A DNA stretch of 64,000 nucleotides, from the NCBI RefSeq assembly GCF_017874355.1, contig NZ_JAGGLI010000001.1, positions 62,001 through 126,000 of the forward strand, read 5' to 3'. The position numbers and the translations under genes were made by a program. Origin of the DNA: Acetoanaerobium pronyense. GTDB taxonomy: Bacteria; Bacillota; Clostridia; Peptostreptococcales; Filifactoraceae. Under the pieces are notes generated by a model. It was given only the letters and a program-made list of their open reading frames with translations, did not search any database and was not told where the DNA came from. Each line of letters begins with the position of its first letter. Position 1 is the stretch's first letter. Below, piece after piece: positions 49,020 through 58,158 of the stretch.

Positions 49020-50063
49020 ATGTCTTCAAACAATATGTCAGAGAGAAAACTTAGAATTCTTCAATTTATAATCAAAGAGTATATAGATACGGCTGAGCCT
49101 GTGGGTTCACGTACTATATCTAAAAATAAAAACCTGGGAGTCAGTGCTGCCACAATAAGAAATGAAATGGCTGACCTTGAGGAAATGGGATTTCTTGTCC
49201 AGCCCCATACATCTGCTGGTAGGATACCTTCTCAAGATGCCTATAGACTATATGTAAATGAGCTTATGAGAAGCATTGGTCTTGACAAGGATGAGAAGCT
49301 AAGCATAGAAGAGTCTCTTGTAGGGAATATGGAGCAAATACAGCATCTTTTAGAAGAATCATTAATGCTCATATCCAGAATTACAAATTACACATCTGTA
49401 GCTATAGCAAAAAAAATGAATGATTCCAAAAAAATAAAGAATTTGAGTCTTGTATACATCAATCCTTTAACTGCTGTTCTTATTATGGTAATGGTTGATG
49501 GATCTGTTAGAAGCAATAAGTTCAAAATGAGCAATCCAATAACCGAAGAAAAACTAGACATAATATCTAAAACATTAAATGAAAAGATAAAAGGCAAGAC
49601 AATTGAAGACTTTGACAATAATTTTATGACTTATATAAGAAGTCAGATTAGTGAATATAATCGTATTTTTGATGAAATGTTCAATGTAATGAGTGAAAAG
49701 CTGGATAAAAATTTGGCCTTTAATGTCCTTTTAAATGGAGCGACAAATATATTTAATTTTCCAGAATTTAGTGATGTTACAAAGGCAAAATCTTTCCTTT
49801 CTCTTCTAGAACAGAAAAATGAGTTAGCTACACTATTTGAAGAAAAAGGCATAGAAAAAGGAAATATCAATATAATCATCGGTGACGAGTCTATGGGCGA
49901 TATTTTGGGAAGCTGTTCAATTATAACTGCAAAATTCGAGCATCAAGGCAAGCTTTTAGGGAAGCTCGGAATTATAGGTCCCAAACGCATGGATTATGAA
50001 AAAGCATATTCTGTAATGAATTATATTTCAAAAAGATTAAATAAATTGATGGAAGATACTTAG
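49020..50063 (+). CDS. hrcA: Heat-inducible transcription repressor HrcA
   Basis: The 347-residue repressor has an N-terminal winged helix (GVSAATIRNEMADLEEMGFL is the recognition part, following EYIDTAEPVGSRTI), a central dimerisation/GroEL-responsive domain and GSCSIITAKFEHQGKLLGKLG near the end. ATG 49020 has AAAGAGGTGG at a proper distance; GTG 49011 lies inside that site. It is the first gene of hrcA-grpE-dnaK-dnaJ. Confidence 0.96.
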   Translation: MSSNNMSERKLRILQFIIKEYIDTAEPVGSRTISKNKNLGVSAATIRNEMADLEEMGFLVQPHTSAGRIPSQDAYRLYVNELMRSIGLDKDEKLSIEESLVGNMEQIQHLLEESLMLISRITNYTSVAIAKKMNDSKKIKNLSLVYINPLTAVLIMVMVDGSVRSNKFKMSNPITEEKLDIISKTLNEKIKGKTIEDFDNNFMTYIRSQISEYNRIFDEMFNVMSEKLDKNLAFNVLLNGATNIFNFPEFSDVTKAKSFLSLLEQKNELATLFEEKGIEKGNINIIIGDESMGDILGSCSIITAKFEHQGKLLGKLGIIGPKRMDYEKAYSVMNYISKRLNKLMEDT

Positions 50064-50103
50064 GTAATATTAAAATATAGCAACATAGAAAGGAGAATTA
50101 TAA

Positions 50104-50637
50104 TTGGCAGAATTTGATAGAAAAGAAGAAGTGGAAAACTCGGAAGAGAATGTGCAGGAAGATATAGAGCAAGAGGTGGATAATCAAGAGGAAAAGGAAG
50201 ATGAGCTTACAAAATTTCAACGTGAAATTGACGAAATGAAAAGTCTTGCACAAAGAACACAAGCAGATTTTATAAACTATAAAAGAAGAGTAGAAAAAGA
50301 AAAAGCAGACCTTGTAACTCTTTCTAATGAAAAAATAATGCTTGAAATGATAGAAATCCTAGATAACTTTGAAAGAGCCTTAACAAGCGAAAAAGAATCC
50401 AATGATACACCTTTTTACAAAGGAGTAGGGATGATATTTAAGCAGCTTCAAGATTCTTTAGGCAAATTTGGACTTCAAGAGATTGAAGCTTTAGATGAAG
50501 AATTTGATCCGAATATTCATCATGCAGTAATGCAGGAAGATGGAGAAAAGCCAGGCTGTGTAATGGAAGTCCTGCAAAAAGGGTACAAGCTTAAAAATAA
50601 AGTAATAAGACCAGCGATGGTAAAAGTTTGCAAATAA
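50104..50637 (+). CDS. grpE: Nucleotide exchange factor GrpE
   Basis: GrpE releases ADP from DnaK. The 177-residue protein has a very acidic N-terminal coil, a long helix (FQREIDEMKSLAQRTQADF), and the C-terminal beta domain with EEFDPNIHHAVMQE and KGYKLKNKVIRPAMVKV. TTG 50104 follows AAAGGAG; no ATG is in a suitable place. Confidence 0.96.
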   Translation: MAEFDRKEEVENSEENVQEDIEQEVDNQEEKEDELTKFQREIDEMKSLAQRTQADFINYKRRVEKEKADLVTLSNEKIMLEMIEILDNFERALTSEKESNDTPFYKGVGMIFKQLQDSLGKFGLQEIEALDEEFDPNIHHAVMQEDGEKPGCVMEVLQKGYKLKNKVIRPAMVKVCK

Positions 50638-50673
50638 TATAAATTAAACATATAAATTTAGGAGGATTATAAA

Positions 50674-52509
50674 ATGGCAAAAACTATAGGAATAGATTTA
50701 GGAACAACAAACTCATGTGTAGCAGTGCTTGAAGGTGGAGAGCCTGTAGTAATTACAAATGCAGAGGGTATGAGAACAACTCCATCTGTAGTTGCATTCT
50801 CAAAAGACGGAGAAAGAATCGTAGGAGAGCCTGCAAAGAGACAATCTGTTACAAACCCAGATAGAACAATATCTTCTATAAAAAGAGAAATGGGAAGAGA
50901 CCATAAAGTTCATATAGATGGAAAGGATTACTCTCCTCAGGAGATTTCTGCTATAATTCTTCAAAAGCTAAAGGCTGATGCAGAGGCATATCTTGGAGAC
51001 ACTGTTACAGAAGCTGTAATTACAGTACCTGCATATTTTACAGATGCTCAAAGACAAGCAACTAAAGACGCAGGTAGAATAGCAGGGCTTAATGTTAAAA
51101 GAATAATCAACGAGCCAACGGCAGCATCTTTAGCATATGGTCTTGACAAGACTGATCACGAAGAAAAAATACTTGTATTTGACCTTGGTGGAGGAACTTT
51201 TGACGTTTCAATACTTGAAATAGGAGACGGTACATTTGAAGTACTTTCCACAAGTGGAAACAACCTTCTTGGCGGAGATGACTTTGATGAAGTTCTTACA
51301 AACTATATGGCTGATGAATTCAAAAAGACTGAGGGAGTAGACTTAAGAAAAGACAAAATGAGTCTTCAAAGACTTAAGGATGCTGCAGAAAAAGCTAAAA
51401 AAGAACTTTCTTCAACCCTTACTACAAATGTAAATCTTCCATTTATTACAGCTACAGCAGAAGGGCCAAAACACCTTAACATGGATATATCAAGAGCTAA
51501 GTTCAATGAACTTACTGCTTCTTTAGTAGAAAAAACAATGGAGCCAACAAGAAAAGCTCTAGCTGATTCAGGTCTTTCTGTTTCAGAAATAGACAAGGTA
51601 ATACTTGTAGGAGGTTCAACAAGAATCCCTGCAGTACAAGAAGCTATTAAGAAGTTTACAGGAAAAGACCCTCATAAGGGAATAAACCCTGACGAGTGTG
51701 TGGCTATAGGAGCTGCAATACAGGCAGGTGTGCTTTCTGGAGACGTTAAAGACGTACTACTTCTTGATGTAACTCCACTTTCCCTAGGAATTGAAACATT
51801 AGGAGGGGTATTTACAAAAATAATAGAAAGAAATACCACTATACCAACTAGAAAATCACAGACTTTCTCTACAGCAGCAGACAATCAGACTGCAGTTGAT
51901 ATACATGTACTTCAAGGAGAAAGAGCTATGGCGCCTGACAACGTAACATTAGGACGTTTTCAGCTTACTGATATACCAGCTGCTCCTAGAGGAATCCCTC
52001 AAATAGAAGTTACTTTTGATATAGATTCAAACGGTATCGTTCACGTTACGGCAAAGGACTTAGGAACAGGAAAAGAGCAAAAGATTACTATTACATCTAC
52101 TACTCATTTATCTGAAGAAGAAATAGAGAAAAAAGTAAAAGAAGCGGAACTTCATGCGGAAGAAGATAAAAAGAAAAAGGAAAAAATGGAAGCTCTTAAT
52201 AATGCAGAATCTACTATTTATCAAACTGAAAAGACTTTATCAGAAATTGGAGATAAGGTAAGTGAAAATGAGAAAAAGGCTGTAGAGGATGCAATAGCAG
52301 GACTTAAAACAGTTAAAGACAAGCAGGACGCTACTGCAGAAGAAATAAAAGCTGAAATAGAAAAAGTTATGAACTCCATCCATCCTATATCTCAAAAAAT
52401 GTATGAGGAAGCGGCTAAGCAATCCCAAGGTCAAGAAGGACAATCTGATTCTTCTCAAGATGATGATGTTGTGGATGCGGATTATGAAGTTGTTGACGAA
52501 GACAAATAA
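50674..52509 (+). CDS. dnaK: Molecular chaperone DnaK (Hsp70)
   Basis: This 611-residue Hsp70 has [17 protein letters not shown] at the N-terminus, [17 protein letters not shown], the phosphate loop [15 protein letters not shown] and [12 protein letters not shown]. The linker is [13 protein letters not shown]. The substrate domain and lid follow, and the tail ends acidic ([11 protein letters not shown]). RBS TTAGGAGG precedes ATG. It is shorter at the lid end than some homologues but typical of Firmicutes. Confidence 0.98.
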   Translation: MAKTIGIDLGTTNSCVAVLEGGEPVVITNAEGMRTTPSVVAFSKDGERIVGEPAKRQSVTNPDRTISSIKREMGRDHKVHIDGKDYSPQEISAIILQKLKADAEAYLGDTVTEAVITVPAYFTDAQRQATKDAGRIAGLNVKRIINEPTAASLAYGLDKTDHEEKILVFDLGGGTFDVSILEIGDGTFEVLSTSGNNLLGGDDFDEVLTNYMADEFKKTEGVDLRKDKMSLQRLKDAAEKAKKELSSTLTTNVNLPFITATAEGPKHLNMDISRAKFNELTASLVEKTMEPTRKALADSGLSVSEIDKVILVGGSTRIPAVQEAIKKFTGKDPHKGINPDECVAIGAAIQAGVLSGDVKDVLLLDVTPLSLGIETLGGVFTKIIERNTTIPTRKSQTFSTAADNQTAVDIHVLQGERAMAPDNVTLGRFQLTDIPAAPRGIPQIEVTFDIDSNGIVHVTAKDLGTGKEQKITITSTTHLSEEEIEKKVKEAELHAEEDKKKKEKMEALNNAESTIYQTEKTLSEIGDKVSENEKKAVEDAIAGLKTVKDKQDATAEEIKAEIEKVMNSIHPISQKMYEEAAKQSQGQEGQSDSSQDDDVVDADYEVVDEDK

Positions 52510-52539
52510 AAACAATAAACTAAACATTAGAGATTAAAT

Positions 52540-52564
52540 AATAGCTTGCTTTATGCAAGCTATT
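52540..52564 (+). terminator. Hairpin between dnaK and dnaJ
   Basis: AATAGCTTGC and GCAAGCTATT form a perfect 10-bp stem with loop TTTAT. No T run follows, so it may lower dnaJ expression or mark an RNA processing site. Confidence 0.5.
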
Positions 52565-52653
52565 ATTGTGAATAAAGGAAGATTCGCTTTAACTATTAGT
52601 ATACTTACTATATAAAAGTGAAGAGTTGTTTAATTAATATAGGTGGTGAAATA

Positions 52654-53784
52654 GTGGAAAAAAGGGATTACTATGAAGTCTTAGGTTTAGGGAAAGACGC
52701 ATCTGAACAGGAAATCAAAAAGGCATATAGAAAAATGGCAATGCAGTATCATCCTGACAAAAATCAAGGAGATAAAAGCTCAGAAGATAAATTTAAAGAA
52801 ATAAGCGAGGCTTATGAAGTTCTTTCTGACCCTCAAAAAAGAAGAACCTACGACCAGTTCGGTCATGCTGGTTTTTCAGGAGGAGGATTTGGTCAAGGTG
52901 GATTCTCGGGTGGAGGCTTTGAAGATATCTTTGGAGATATGTTTGGGGATATATTTGGAGGCTCCTTTGGAGGAAGACAAACAAGACGAAATGGTCCAAG
53001 AAAAGGCAGTGATATCAAACTTAGAATGGATCTTAAATTTGAAGAAGCTGCATTTGGAGTAGAAAGAGAGATAACAATTCAAAGAGAAGAGGAATGTAGT
53101 GTATGTAGTGGCTCTGGAGCGAAACCAGGGACATCCTCAAAGACCTGCTCTACATGTAACGGTACTGGAGAAATAAGACAGGCAACTAGGACGCCTTTTG
53201 GTAATATGATAAATGTTGCAGAATGTCCTACTTGTCATGGAAGCGGTACTATAATAGAAGAAAAATGTGAAAAGTGTCATGGACAAGGGAAGATTAGAAA
53301 ATCTAAAAAAATCAATGTAAGAATACCTGCTGGGATAGATGATGGAGCAACTATAAAGATGTCAGGCGAAGGACAACTTGGGTCAAAAGGTGGACCAAGA
53401 GGAGATCTTTATATAGTTGTGGATGTAGAGCCTCATCCATTATTTGTAAGAGAAGGGTATACAGTAATGATGGAGATGCCGATTACCTTTGTACAAGCAG
53501 CTCTTGGAGATGAAGTAGAGGTACCTACCCTTGATGGAAAAGTAAAATACAAGATTCCGGAAGGAACACAAAGCGGTACGGTATTTAGACTTAGAGGAAA
53601 AGGAATACCTTACTTAAGAACTGCTCAAAGAGGAGATCAGCTTATTAAGATAAATGTAGAGGTGCCAAAAAAATTATCTGATAAGCAAAAGGACATATTA
53701 AGAGATTTTGCAAAACAAAGTGGAGAAGAAATAAACGAGCAGAGCAAGAATTTTTTTGAAAAGGTAAAAAATATATTTAAGTAA
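52654..53784 (+). CDS. dnaJ: Co-chaperone DnaJ (Hsp40)
   Basis: The 376-residue type I DnaJ has a J domain with YHPDKNQGD (HPD motif), a Gly/Phe-rich linker, four zinc-finger repeats (CSVCSGSG, CSTCNGTG, CPTCHGSG, CEKCHGQG) and the substrate-binding domain. GTG 52654 is preceded by AGGTGG and gives MEKRDYYEVLGL, as in other DnaJ proteins. The frame is open to 52618 but that extension does not look like DnaJ. Confidence 0.97.
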   Translation: MEKRDYYEVLGLGKDASEQEIKKAYRKMAMQYHPDKNQGDKSSEDKFKEISEAYEVLSDPQKRRTYDQFGHAGFSGGGFGQGGFSGGGFEDIFGDMFGDIFGGSFGGRQTRRNGPRKGSDIKLRMDLKFEEAAFGVEREITIQREEECSVCSGSGAKPGTSSKTCSTCNGTGEIRQATRTPFGNMINVAECPTCHGSGTIIEEKCEKCHGQGKIRKSKKINVRIPAGIDDGATIKMSGEGQLGSKGGPRGDLYIVVDVEPHPLFVREGYTVMMEMPITFVQAALGDEVEVPTLDGKVKYKIPEGTQSGTVFRLRGKGIPYLRTAQRGDQLIKINVEVPKKLSDKQKDILRDFAKQSGEEINEQSKNFFEKVKNIFK

Positions 53785-53792
53785 CAATAAGG

Positions 53793-53832
53793 AAAAGATT
53801 TAACCTAAATAATTTTAGGTTAAATCTTTTTT
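53793..53832 (+). terminator. Terminator of the heat-shock operon
   Basis: AAAAGATTTAACCTAAA and its complement form a 17-bp stem with loop TAAT and a T run. Confidence 0.9.
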
Positions 53833-53860
53833 GACAGCTGGTTTTTTTAAGTTCTATAAT
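53831..53860 (+). promoter_or_regulatory. Sigma-A promoter of prmA-rsmE-mtaB
   Basis: A perfect TTGACA (53831-53836) and TATAAT (53855-53860) are 18 nt apart. The -35 box abuts the T run of the dnaJ terminator, so the downstream genes escape HrcA control. Confidence 0.88.
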
Positions 53861-53900
53861 ATATAATGGGAAACTAATATATTGTTTCAGGAGGTTTAAT

Positions 53901-54842
53901 ATGAAGTGGACGGAAATAAAAGTTAAAACTACAACAGAGGCTGTAGAAGCTGTTAGTAACATATTTTATGAGGTAGGAGCCCAAGGGGTAGTTATTGAAG
54001 ATCCCAAAGACTTCATTTTTCAAGAAAAGGACGAGCTTTCCTGGGACTATATAGAGGAAGATGTATTTATCAATGGATATGAAGGCGCTATTGTAAAGGC
54101 ATATTTATCTGAAGAAGATTTGAGTATTATCTCTAAAATAGAAATAATAAGAGAAGGGGTGAAAAACCTTTCTCAGTATGGAATTGATATAGGGGATGCT
54201 CTTGTAGAAATTGAAGAAGTTAATCAGGAAGATTGGGAAAATGCTTGGAAAAAATACTATAAGCCTATAAAAGTATCAAATAGCATTGTTATAAAGCCTA
54301 CATGGGAAGATTATGAAGCTTCATTAAACGAGATTGTCATAGACCTTGACCCTGGAATGGCATTTGGAACAGGAACTCATGAAACTACAAATATGTGTAT
54401 TATAGAGCTTGAAAAATATGTAACAGGAGAAAACACTGTACTTGATATTGGCTGTGGAAGCGGCATACTATCTATTGCTGCAGCAAAGCTTGGAGCGGAA
54501 AATGTAGTAGGGGTAGATTTAGACCCTATGGCTGTAAGGGTTTCCAAGGAAAATGTAGAGCAAAACAATCTATCGGCATTTGTAGAGATAAGACATGGAA
54601 ACCTTACAGATGTAATTCATGAAAAAAGCGATATACTAGTTGCAAATATAATTGCTGATATAATTATAGCTCTTTCAGATGATGTAGATAAATTTGTAAA
54701 ATCTGGAGGTATCTTTATATCATCAGGTATTATACTTTCCAGACTTGAAGATGTAAAACAAGCAATAATAGAAAAAGGCTTTGAAATAATAGATGTAAAT
54801 AAAATGGGCGAATGGGCATGTATTACATCTAGAGTATTATAA
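53901..54842 (+). CDS. prmA: Ribosomal protein L11 methyltransferase
   Basis: PrmA trimethylates lysines of L11. The 313-residue protein has an N-terminal L11-recognition domain, a linker with NAWKKYYKPIKV, and a SAM-binding Rossmann domain with PGMAFGTGTHETT, VLDIGCGSGILSIAAAKLGA and VANIIADIIIAL. RBS CAGGAGG precedes ATG. Confidence 0.96.
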   Translation: MKWTEIKVKTTTEAVEAVSNIFYEVGAQGVVIEDPKDFIFQEKDELSWDYIEEDVFINGYEGAIVKAYLSEEDLSIISKIEIIREGVKNLSQYGIDIGDALVEIEEVNQEDWENAWKKYYKPIKVSNSIVIKPTWEDYEASLNEIVIDLDPGMAFGTGTHETTNMCIIELEKYVTGENTVLDIGCGSGILSIAAAKLGAENVVGVDLDPMAVRVSKENVEQNNLSAFVEIRHGNLTDVIHEKSDILVANIIADIIIALSDDVDKFVKSGGIFISSGIILSRLEDVKQAIIEKGFEIIDVNKMGEWACITSRVL

Positions 54843-54858
54843 TTAAGGCGGTAGTCTA

Positions 54859-55593
54859 ATGGATAGATTTTTCATTGATAAGTATGCAAAACTTTCAAAT
54901 ATCATAGATAATAAGGATGATGTAAAACATATTTCCAAAGTTTTAAGGCTAAAACAAGGAAATAAAATAGAAATTGTTGATAAAAATCATATTGAATATA
55001 TTGCAGAAATAGAAACTGTAGACAAAGATTCTATAGGGTTTAATCTAATTGAAGAAGTGAATATATCAAGAGAGCTTCCTGTAGATATTAACCTCTATCA
55101 GGGAATACCCAAAGGTCAAAAGCTTGATACAATTGTCCAAAAAGCTACGGAGCTTGGCATTAGGTCAATAATTCCTGTAAGCTTTAAAAGATGCGTTGCA
55201 GAAATAAAAGGGGAAAAAGAGGATAAGAAGCTTCAGAGGCTAAATAGAGTAGCTTATGAAGCTTCAAAGCAAAGCAAGAGGACACAGATTCCAGTTGTTG
55301 AAGCTTCATGCTCTTTTAAAGCTTTTAAAGAAAGTATCAAAAAAAATGATTTAAATATAGTCTTTTATGAAAATCATAGAGATGTTAGCCTGAAATCTTT
55401 TCTAAGTGAACGGGATTTATCCACTGTAAAGTCCATAGGAGTTATAATAGGGCCTGAAGGGGGATTCGCACCTGAGGAAATAAAGGAGATTGAGGAGCTA
55501 GATATATCCGTCCTTTCTCTTGGAAATAGAATTTTAAGGACGGAAACAGCAGCGATTGCCGCTCTTGCAATCATATCAAATGAATTTAATTAA
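54859..55593 (+). CDS. rsmE: 16S rRNA (uracil1498-N3)-methyltransferase
   Basis: The 244-residue SPOUT enzyme has an N-terminal PUA-like domain (VLRLKQGNKIEIVD), QKATELGIRSIIPV and the knot region IGPEGGFAPEEI with LSLGNRILRTETAAI at the end. It lies 16 nt after prmA, the usual arrangement. Confidence 0.95.
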   Translation: MDRFFIDKYAKLSNIIDNKDDVKHISKVLRLKQGNKIEIVDKNHIEYIAEIETVDKDSIGFNLIEEVNISRELPVDINLYQGIPKGQKLDTIVQKATELGIRSIIPVSFKRCVAEIKGEKEDKKLQRLNRVAYEASKQSKRTQIPVVEASCSFKAFKESIKKNDLNIVFYENHRDVSLKSFLSERDLSTVKSIGVIIGPEGGFAPEEIKEIEELDISVLSLGNRILRTETAAIAALAIISNEFN

Positions 55594-55624
55594 TCTAATT
55601 GTGTATCAGTTTTTGGAGGTAATA

Positions 55625-56992
55625 ATGATAAACCAAAGGGTGGATTTAACCCTAGATTCAAGGGAATTTGAAAAAATATACAATAGAAAAAAAATAGTCA
55701 GCATGTATACTCTAGGGTGCAAAGTCAATCAATATGAGACAGATGCAATGATAGAGCTTTTTAAGGATAGAGGTTATGAAATCGGAGAATTTGATGAATT
55801 TTCTGATGTGTATGTGATAAATACATGCACAGTTACTGCTATGTCAGACAAAAAATCCAGACAAATGATAAGAAGGGCGAAAAAAATAAACCCTGAATCA
55901 GTGATGGCTGTAGTGGGATGCTATTCCCAAAAATCTCCAGATGAGATTATATCCATAGATGGAGTAAATCTTGTAATGGGAACAAGCGACAGAAATAAAA
56001 TAGTTTCTGAGGTTGAAAAGCTTACAGGTATAGAAAAAGTCGTAGAAGTAATAGATATAATGAAGCAAAGAGAATTTGAAGATCTATCTCTTTCAAACCT
56101 AAAAGGAAAAACTAGAGCATTTTTAAAAATTCAAGAGGGATGCGATAGGTTCTGTAGCTACTGTATTATACCTTATACAAGAGGTCCAGTAAGAAGCAGA
56201 AAACTTGAAGATATAATTAAAGAGGTAAAAGAGCTTTCTGAAAAAGGCTTTAGTGAGATAGTTCTAACAGGCATACATGTTGCATCCTATGGTAAAGACT
56301 TAAATGAAAAAAACAGCTTACTGGATGTAATTACGGAAATTGGAAAGATAGAAAATGTAAAAAGAATAAGGACAAGCTCAGTGGAACCTCTTATAATTAC
56401 GAAGGAATTTCTTGAAGGAATTTTCAAGGTTGAGCAGTTTTGTCCGCATTTTCATCTTTCACTTCAAAGTGGCTGTGATGAAACTCTAAAGAGAATGAAT
56501 AGAAGATATGACACAAAAATGTATAAGAGTGCTGTTGATATGATAAGAAATATATATCCTGATGCAGCCATAACTACAGATGTAATAGTAGGGTTTCCGT
56601 CAGAGACAGAAGATGAATTCAATGAAACTTTAAGATTTTTAAAGGAAATAAATCTTTATGATGCTCATATATTCAAGTATTCTCCAAGAGAAGGTACGAA
56701 GGCCGCTCTAATGAAAGACCAGGTAAGTCCACAGGAAAAAAACGAACGAAGTGAAGCTCTTATAAATTTAGGAAAAGAAAATAAAAGAGCTTTTGAAAAA
56801 AGGTTTTTAGGAGAAGAAGTAGAAGTACTATTTGAAAGCCATAGTAAAGAAGGATACGAAGGACATACTAAAAACTATATAAAAGTGTGGGTTAAGTCAG
56901 AGGAAGATGTACAAGGGAAGATACTAAAGGTTAAATTAACTGAGTCCACTGATGAGTTTGTAATAGGAGAGCTATCAAATATTAACAGCTAA
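55625..56992 (+). CDS. mtaB: tRNA t6A37 methylthiotransferase MtaB
   Basis: MtaB adds a methylthio group to t6A37 of tRNA. The 455-residue protein has the N-terminal cluster cysteines in YTLGCKVNQYETDAM, INTCTV and VGCYSQ. Radical SAM cysteines are in EGCDRFCSYCIIPYTRGP, and the C-terminal TRAM domain carries VEVLFESHSKEGYEGHT. ATG 55625 follows GGAGG; the open frame further upstream lies within rsmE. Confidence 0.94.
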   Translation: MINQRVDLTLDSREFEKIYNRKKIVSMYTLGCKVNQYETDAMIELFKDRGYEIGEFDEFSDVYVINTCTVTAMSDKKSRQMIRRAKKINPESVMAVVGCYSQKSPDEIISIDGVNLVMGTSDRNKIVSEVEKLTGIEKVVEVIDIMKQREFEDLSLSNLKGKTRAFLKIQEGCDRFCSYCIIPYTRGPVRSRKLEDIIKEVKELSEKGFSEIVLTGIHVASYGKDLNEKNSLLDVITEIGKIENVKRIRTSSVEPLIITKEFLEGIFKVEQFCPHFHLSLQSGCDETLKRMNRRYDTKMYKSAVDMIRNIYPDAAITTDVIVGFPSETEDEFNETLRFLKEINLYDAHIFKYSPREGTKAALMKDQVSPQEKNERSEALINLGKENKRAFEKRFLGEEVEVLFESHSKEGYEGHTKNYIKVWVKSEEDVQGKILKVKLTESTDEFVIGELSNINS

Positions 56993-57006
56993 AAGGAGGA
57001 GTAATT

Positions 57007-57348
57007 GTGGGAGATTGCATTTTTTGTTCAATAGTAAACGGGGATATTCCATCTAAAAAAGTATATGAAAACGAATATGTTTTTGCTTTTAGGGATATTA
57101 ATCCAGAAGCTCCGGTTCACATTGTTATAATACCTAAAAAGCATATAGCAACTATTATGGATGTAGATACAAGCTCTAATGTTTCAAATGAGCTGATTAA
57201 AGCAGCTCAACATATTGCTGAAAAAGAAGGAATAGAAAAGAGTGGATTTAGGCTTGTAAATAATTGTAATGAAGAAGGTGGACAAACTGTATACCATCTT
57301 CATGTACATCTTTTAGGTGGAAGAAACATGAAATGGCCTCCAGGTTAA
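57007..57348 (+). CDS. hinT: HIT-family nucleoside phosphoramidase
   Basis: A 113-residue HIT protein with the histidine triad in VYHLHVHLLGG and the opening CIFCSIVNGDIPSKKVYE, whose cysteines may bind zinc. It hydrolyses AMP-NH2-type substrates. GTG 57007 follows AAAGGAGG. It is 14 nt after mtaB. Confidence 0.95.
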   Translation: MGDCIFCSIVNGDIPSKKVYENEYVFAFRDINPEAPVHIVIIPKKHIATIMDVDTSSNVSNELIKAAQHIAEKEGIEKSGFRLVNNCNEEGGQTVYHLHVHLLGGRNMKWPPG

Positions 57349-57355
57349 AAAATAC

Positions 57356-57384
57356 TTGAATTAATCATCATTTCAGTTTATAAT
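57356..57384 (+). promoter_or_regulatory. Sigma-A promoter of rpsU-yqeY
   Basis: TTGAAT and a perfect TATAAT are separated by 17 nt, just after the hinT stop. The leader of about 80 nt to rpsU contains ACTACT (57421-57426), which can pair with AGTAGT before the ribosome binding site. Confidence 0.8.
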
Positions 57385-57471
57385 AATTTAGTGTTAGCAC
57401 CCAGCCAACATAAAAGATTGACTACTCCATATTATCGTACCAGTGTTAGTAGTGGAGGGGAGGGATAAGGA

Positions 57472-57648
57472 ATGGCAACAGAAGTTAAGATTAAAGACAA
57501 TGAGACTATAGACAGTGCTCTTAAGAGATTTAAGCGTCAGTGCGCTCTTTCAGGAGTTATGTCAGAAGTTAGAAAAAGAGAACATTATGATAAGCCTAGC
57601 GTTAAGAGAAAGAAAAAGTCTGAAGCAGCTAGAAAAAAGAAAAGATAA
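57472..57648 (+). CDS. rpsU: 30S ribosomal protein S21
   Basis: This 58-residue gene encodes a basic protein starting [20 protein letters not shown], followed by [20 protein letters not shown] and a Lys/Arg-rich tail, all typical of S21. RBS GGAGGGGAGGG lies just upstream of ATG 57472. It is followed by yqeY, an old and widespread gene pair. Confidence 0.96.
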   Translation: MATEVKIKDNETIDSALKRFKRQCALSGVMSEVRKREHYDKPSVKRKKKSEAARKKKR

Positions 57649-57666
57649 TTAATCGAGGTGAAATAC

Positions 57667-58110
57667 ATGACTCTTAAGGACACGTTGATGAATGACCTTA
57701 AAGAATCCATGAAGAACAAAGATCAGGTGAGAAAATCTGTTGTTACTCTTGTTCGCTCCGCCATAAAGCAAAAGGAAGTGGATGAAAGAGTCGAGCTTTC
57801 TGACGATGATATATTGGATGTAATCTCTAAGCAGTTAAAGCAAAGAAAAGATGCTCTTGAAGAGTTCAAAAAACTGCAAAGAGATGATCTTGTTGATGAA
57901 ACAGAAAAAGAGATTTCTATCTTAATGGGGTATCTTCCTGAGCAGCTTACAGATGAAGAACTTCATGCTATTGTTAGCGAAACAATCAATCAAGTTGGTG
58001 CTACTACCATGAAAGATATGGGAAAAATCATGGGTGTTGTCATGCCTAAGGTAAAAGGTAAGGCTGACGGAAAAAGAATAAATGAAATCGCGAAACAAAT
58101 CCTTAATTAA
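57667..58110 (+). CDS. yqeY: GatB/YqeY domain protein
   Basis: This 147-residue helical protein resembles the tail domain of GatB. Visible features are MKNKDQVRKSVVTLVRSAIKQ, EEFKKLQRDDLVDE, ISILMGYLPEQLT and the terminal KADGKRINEIAKQIL. Its role is not settled; it may bind tRNA. ATG 57667 with GAGGTG 6 nt away is preferred to GTG 57658, which lies inside that site. Confidence 0.92.
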   Translation: MTLKDTLMNDLKESMKNKDQVRKSVVTLVRSAIKQKEVDERVELSDDDILDVISKQLKQRKDALEEFKKLQRDDLVDETEKEISILMGYLPEQLTDEELHAIVSETINQVGATTMKDMGKIMGVVMPKVKGKADGKRINEIAKQILN

Positions 58111-58118
58111 ACACATAC

Positions 58119-58141
58119 AAAGAGGCCAAAGGCCTCTTTTT
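58119..58141 (+). terminator. Terminator after yqeY
   Basis: AAAGAGGCC and GGCCTCTTT form a 9-bp stem with loop AAA and a T run. Confidence 0.9.
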
Positions 58142-58158
58142 CTAATGGAGGGATTTCT

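Noticed and set aside
52618-52653. N-terminal extension of DnaJ
   Set aside because: The twelve extra residues are unlike any J domain, and GTG 52654 with its own ribosome site gives the standard start.
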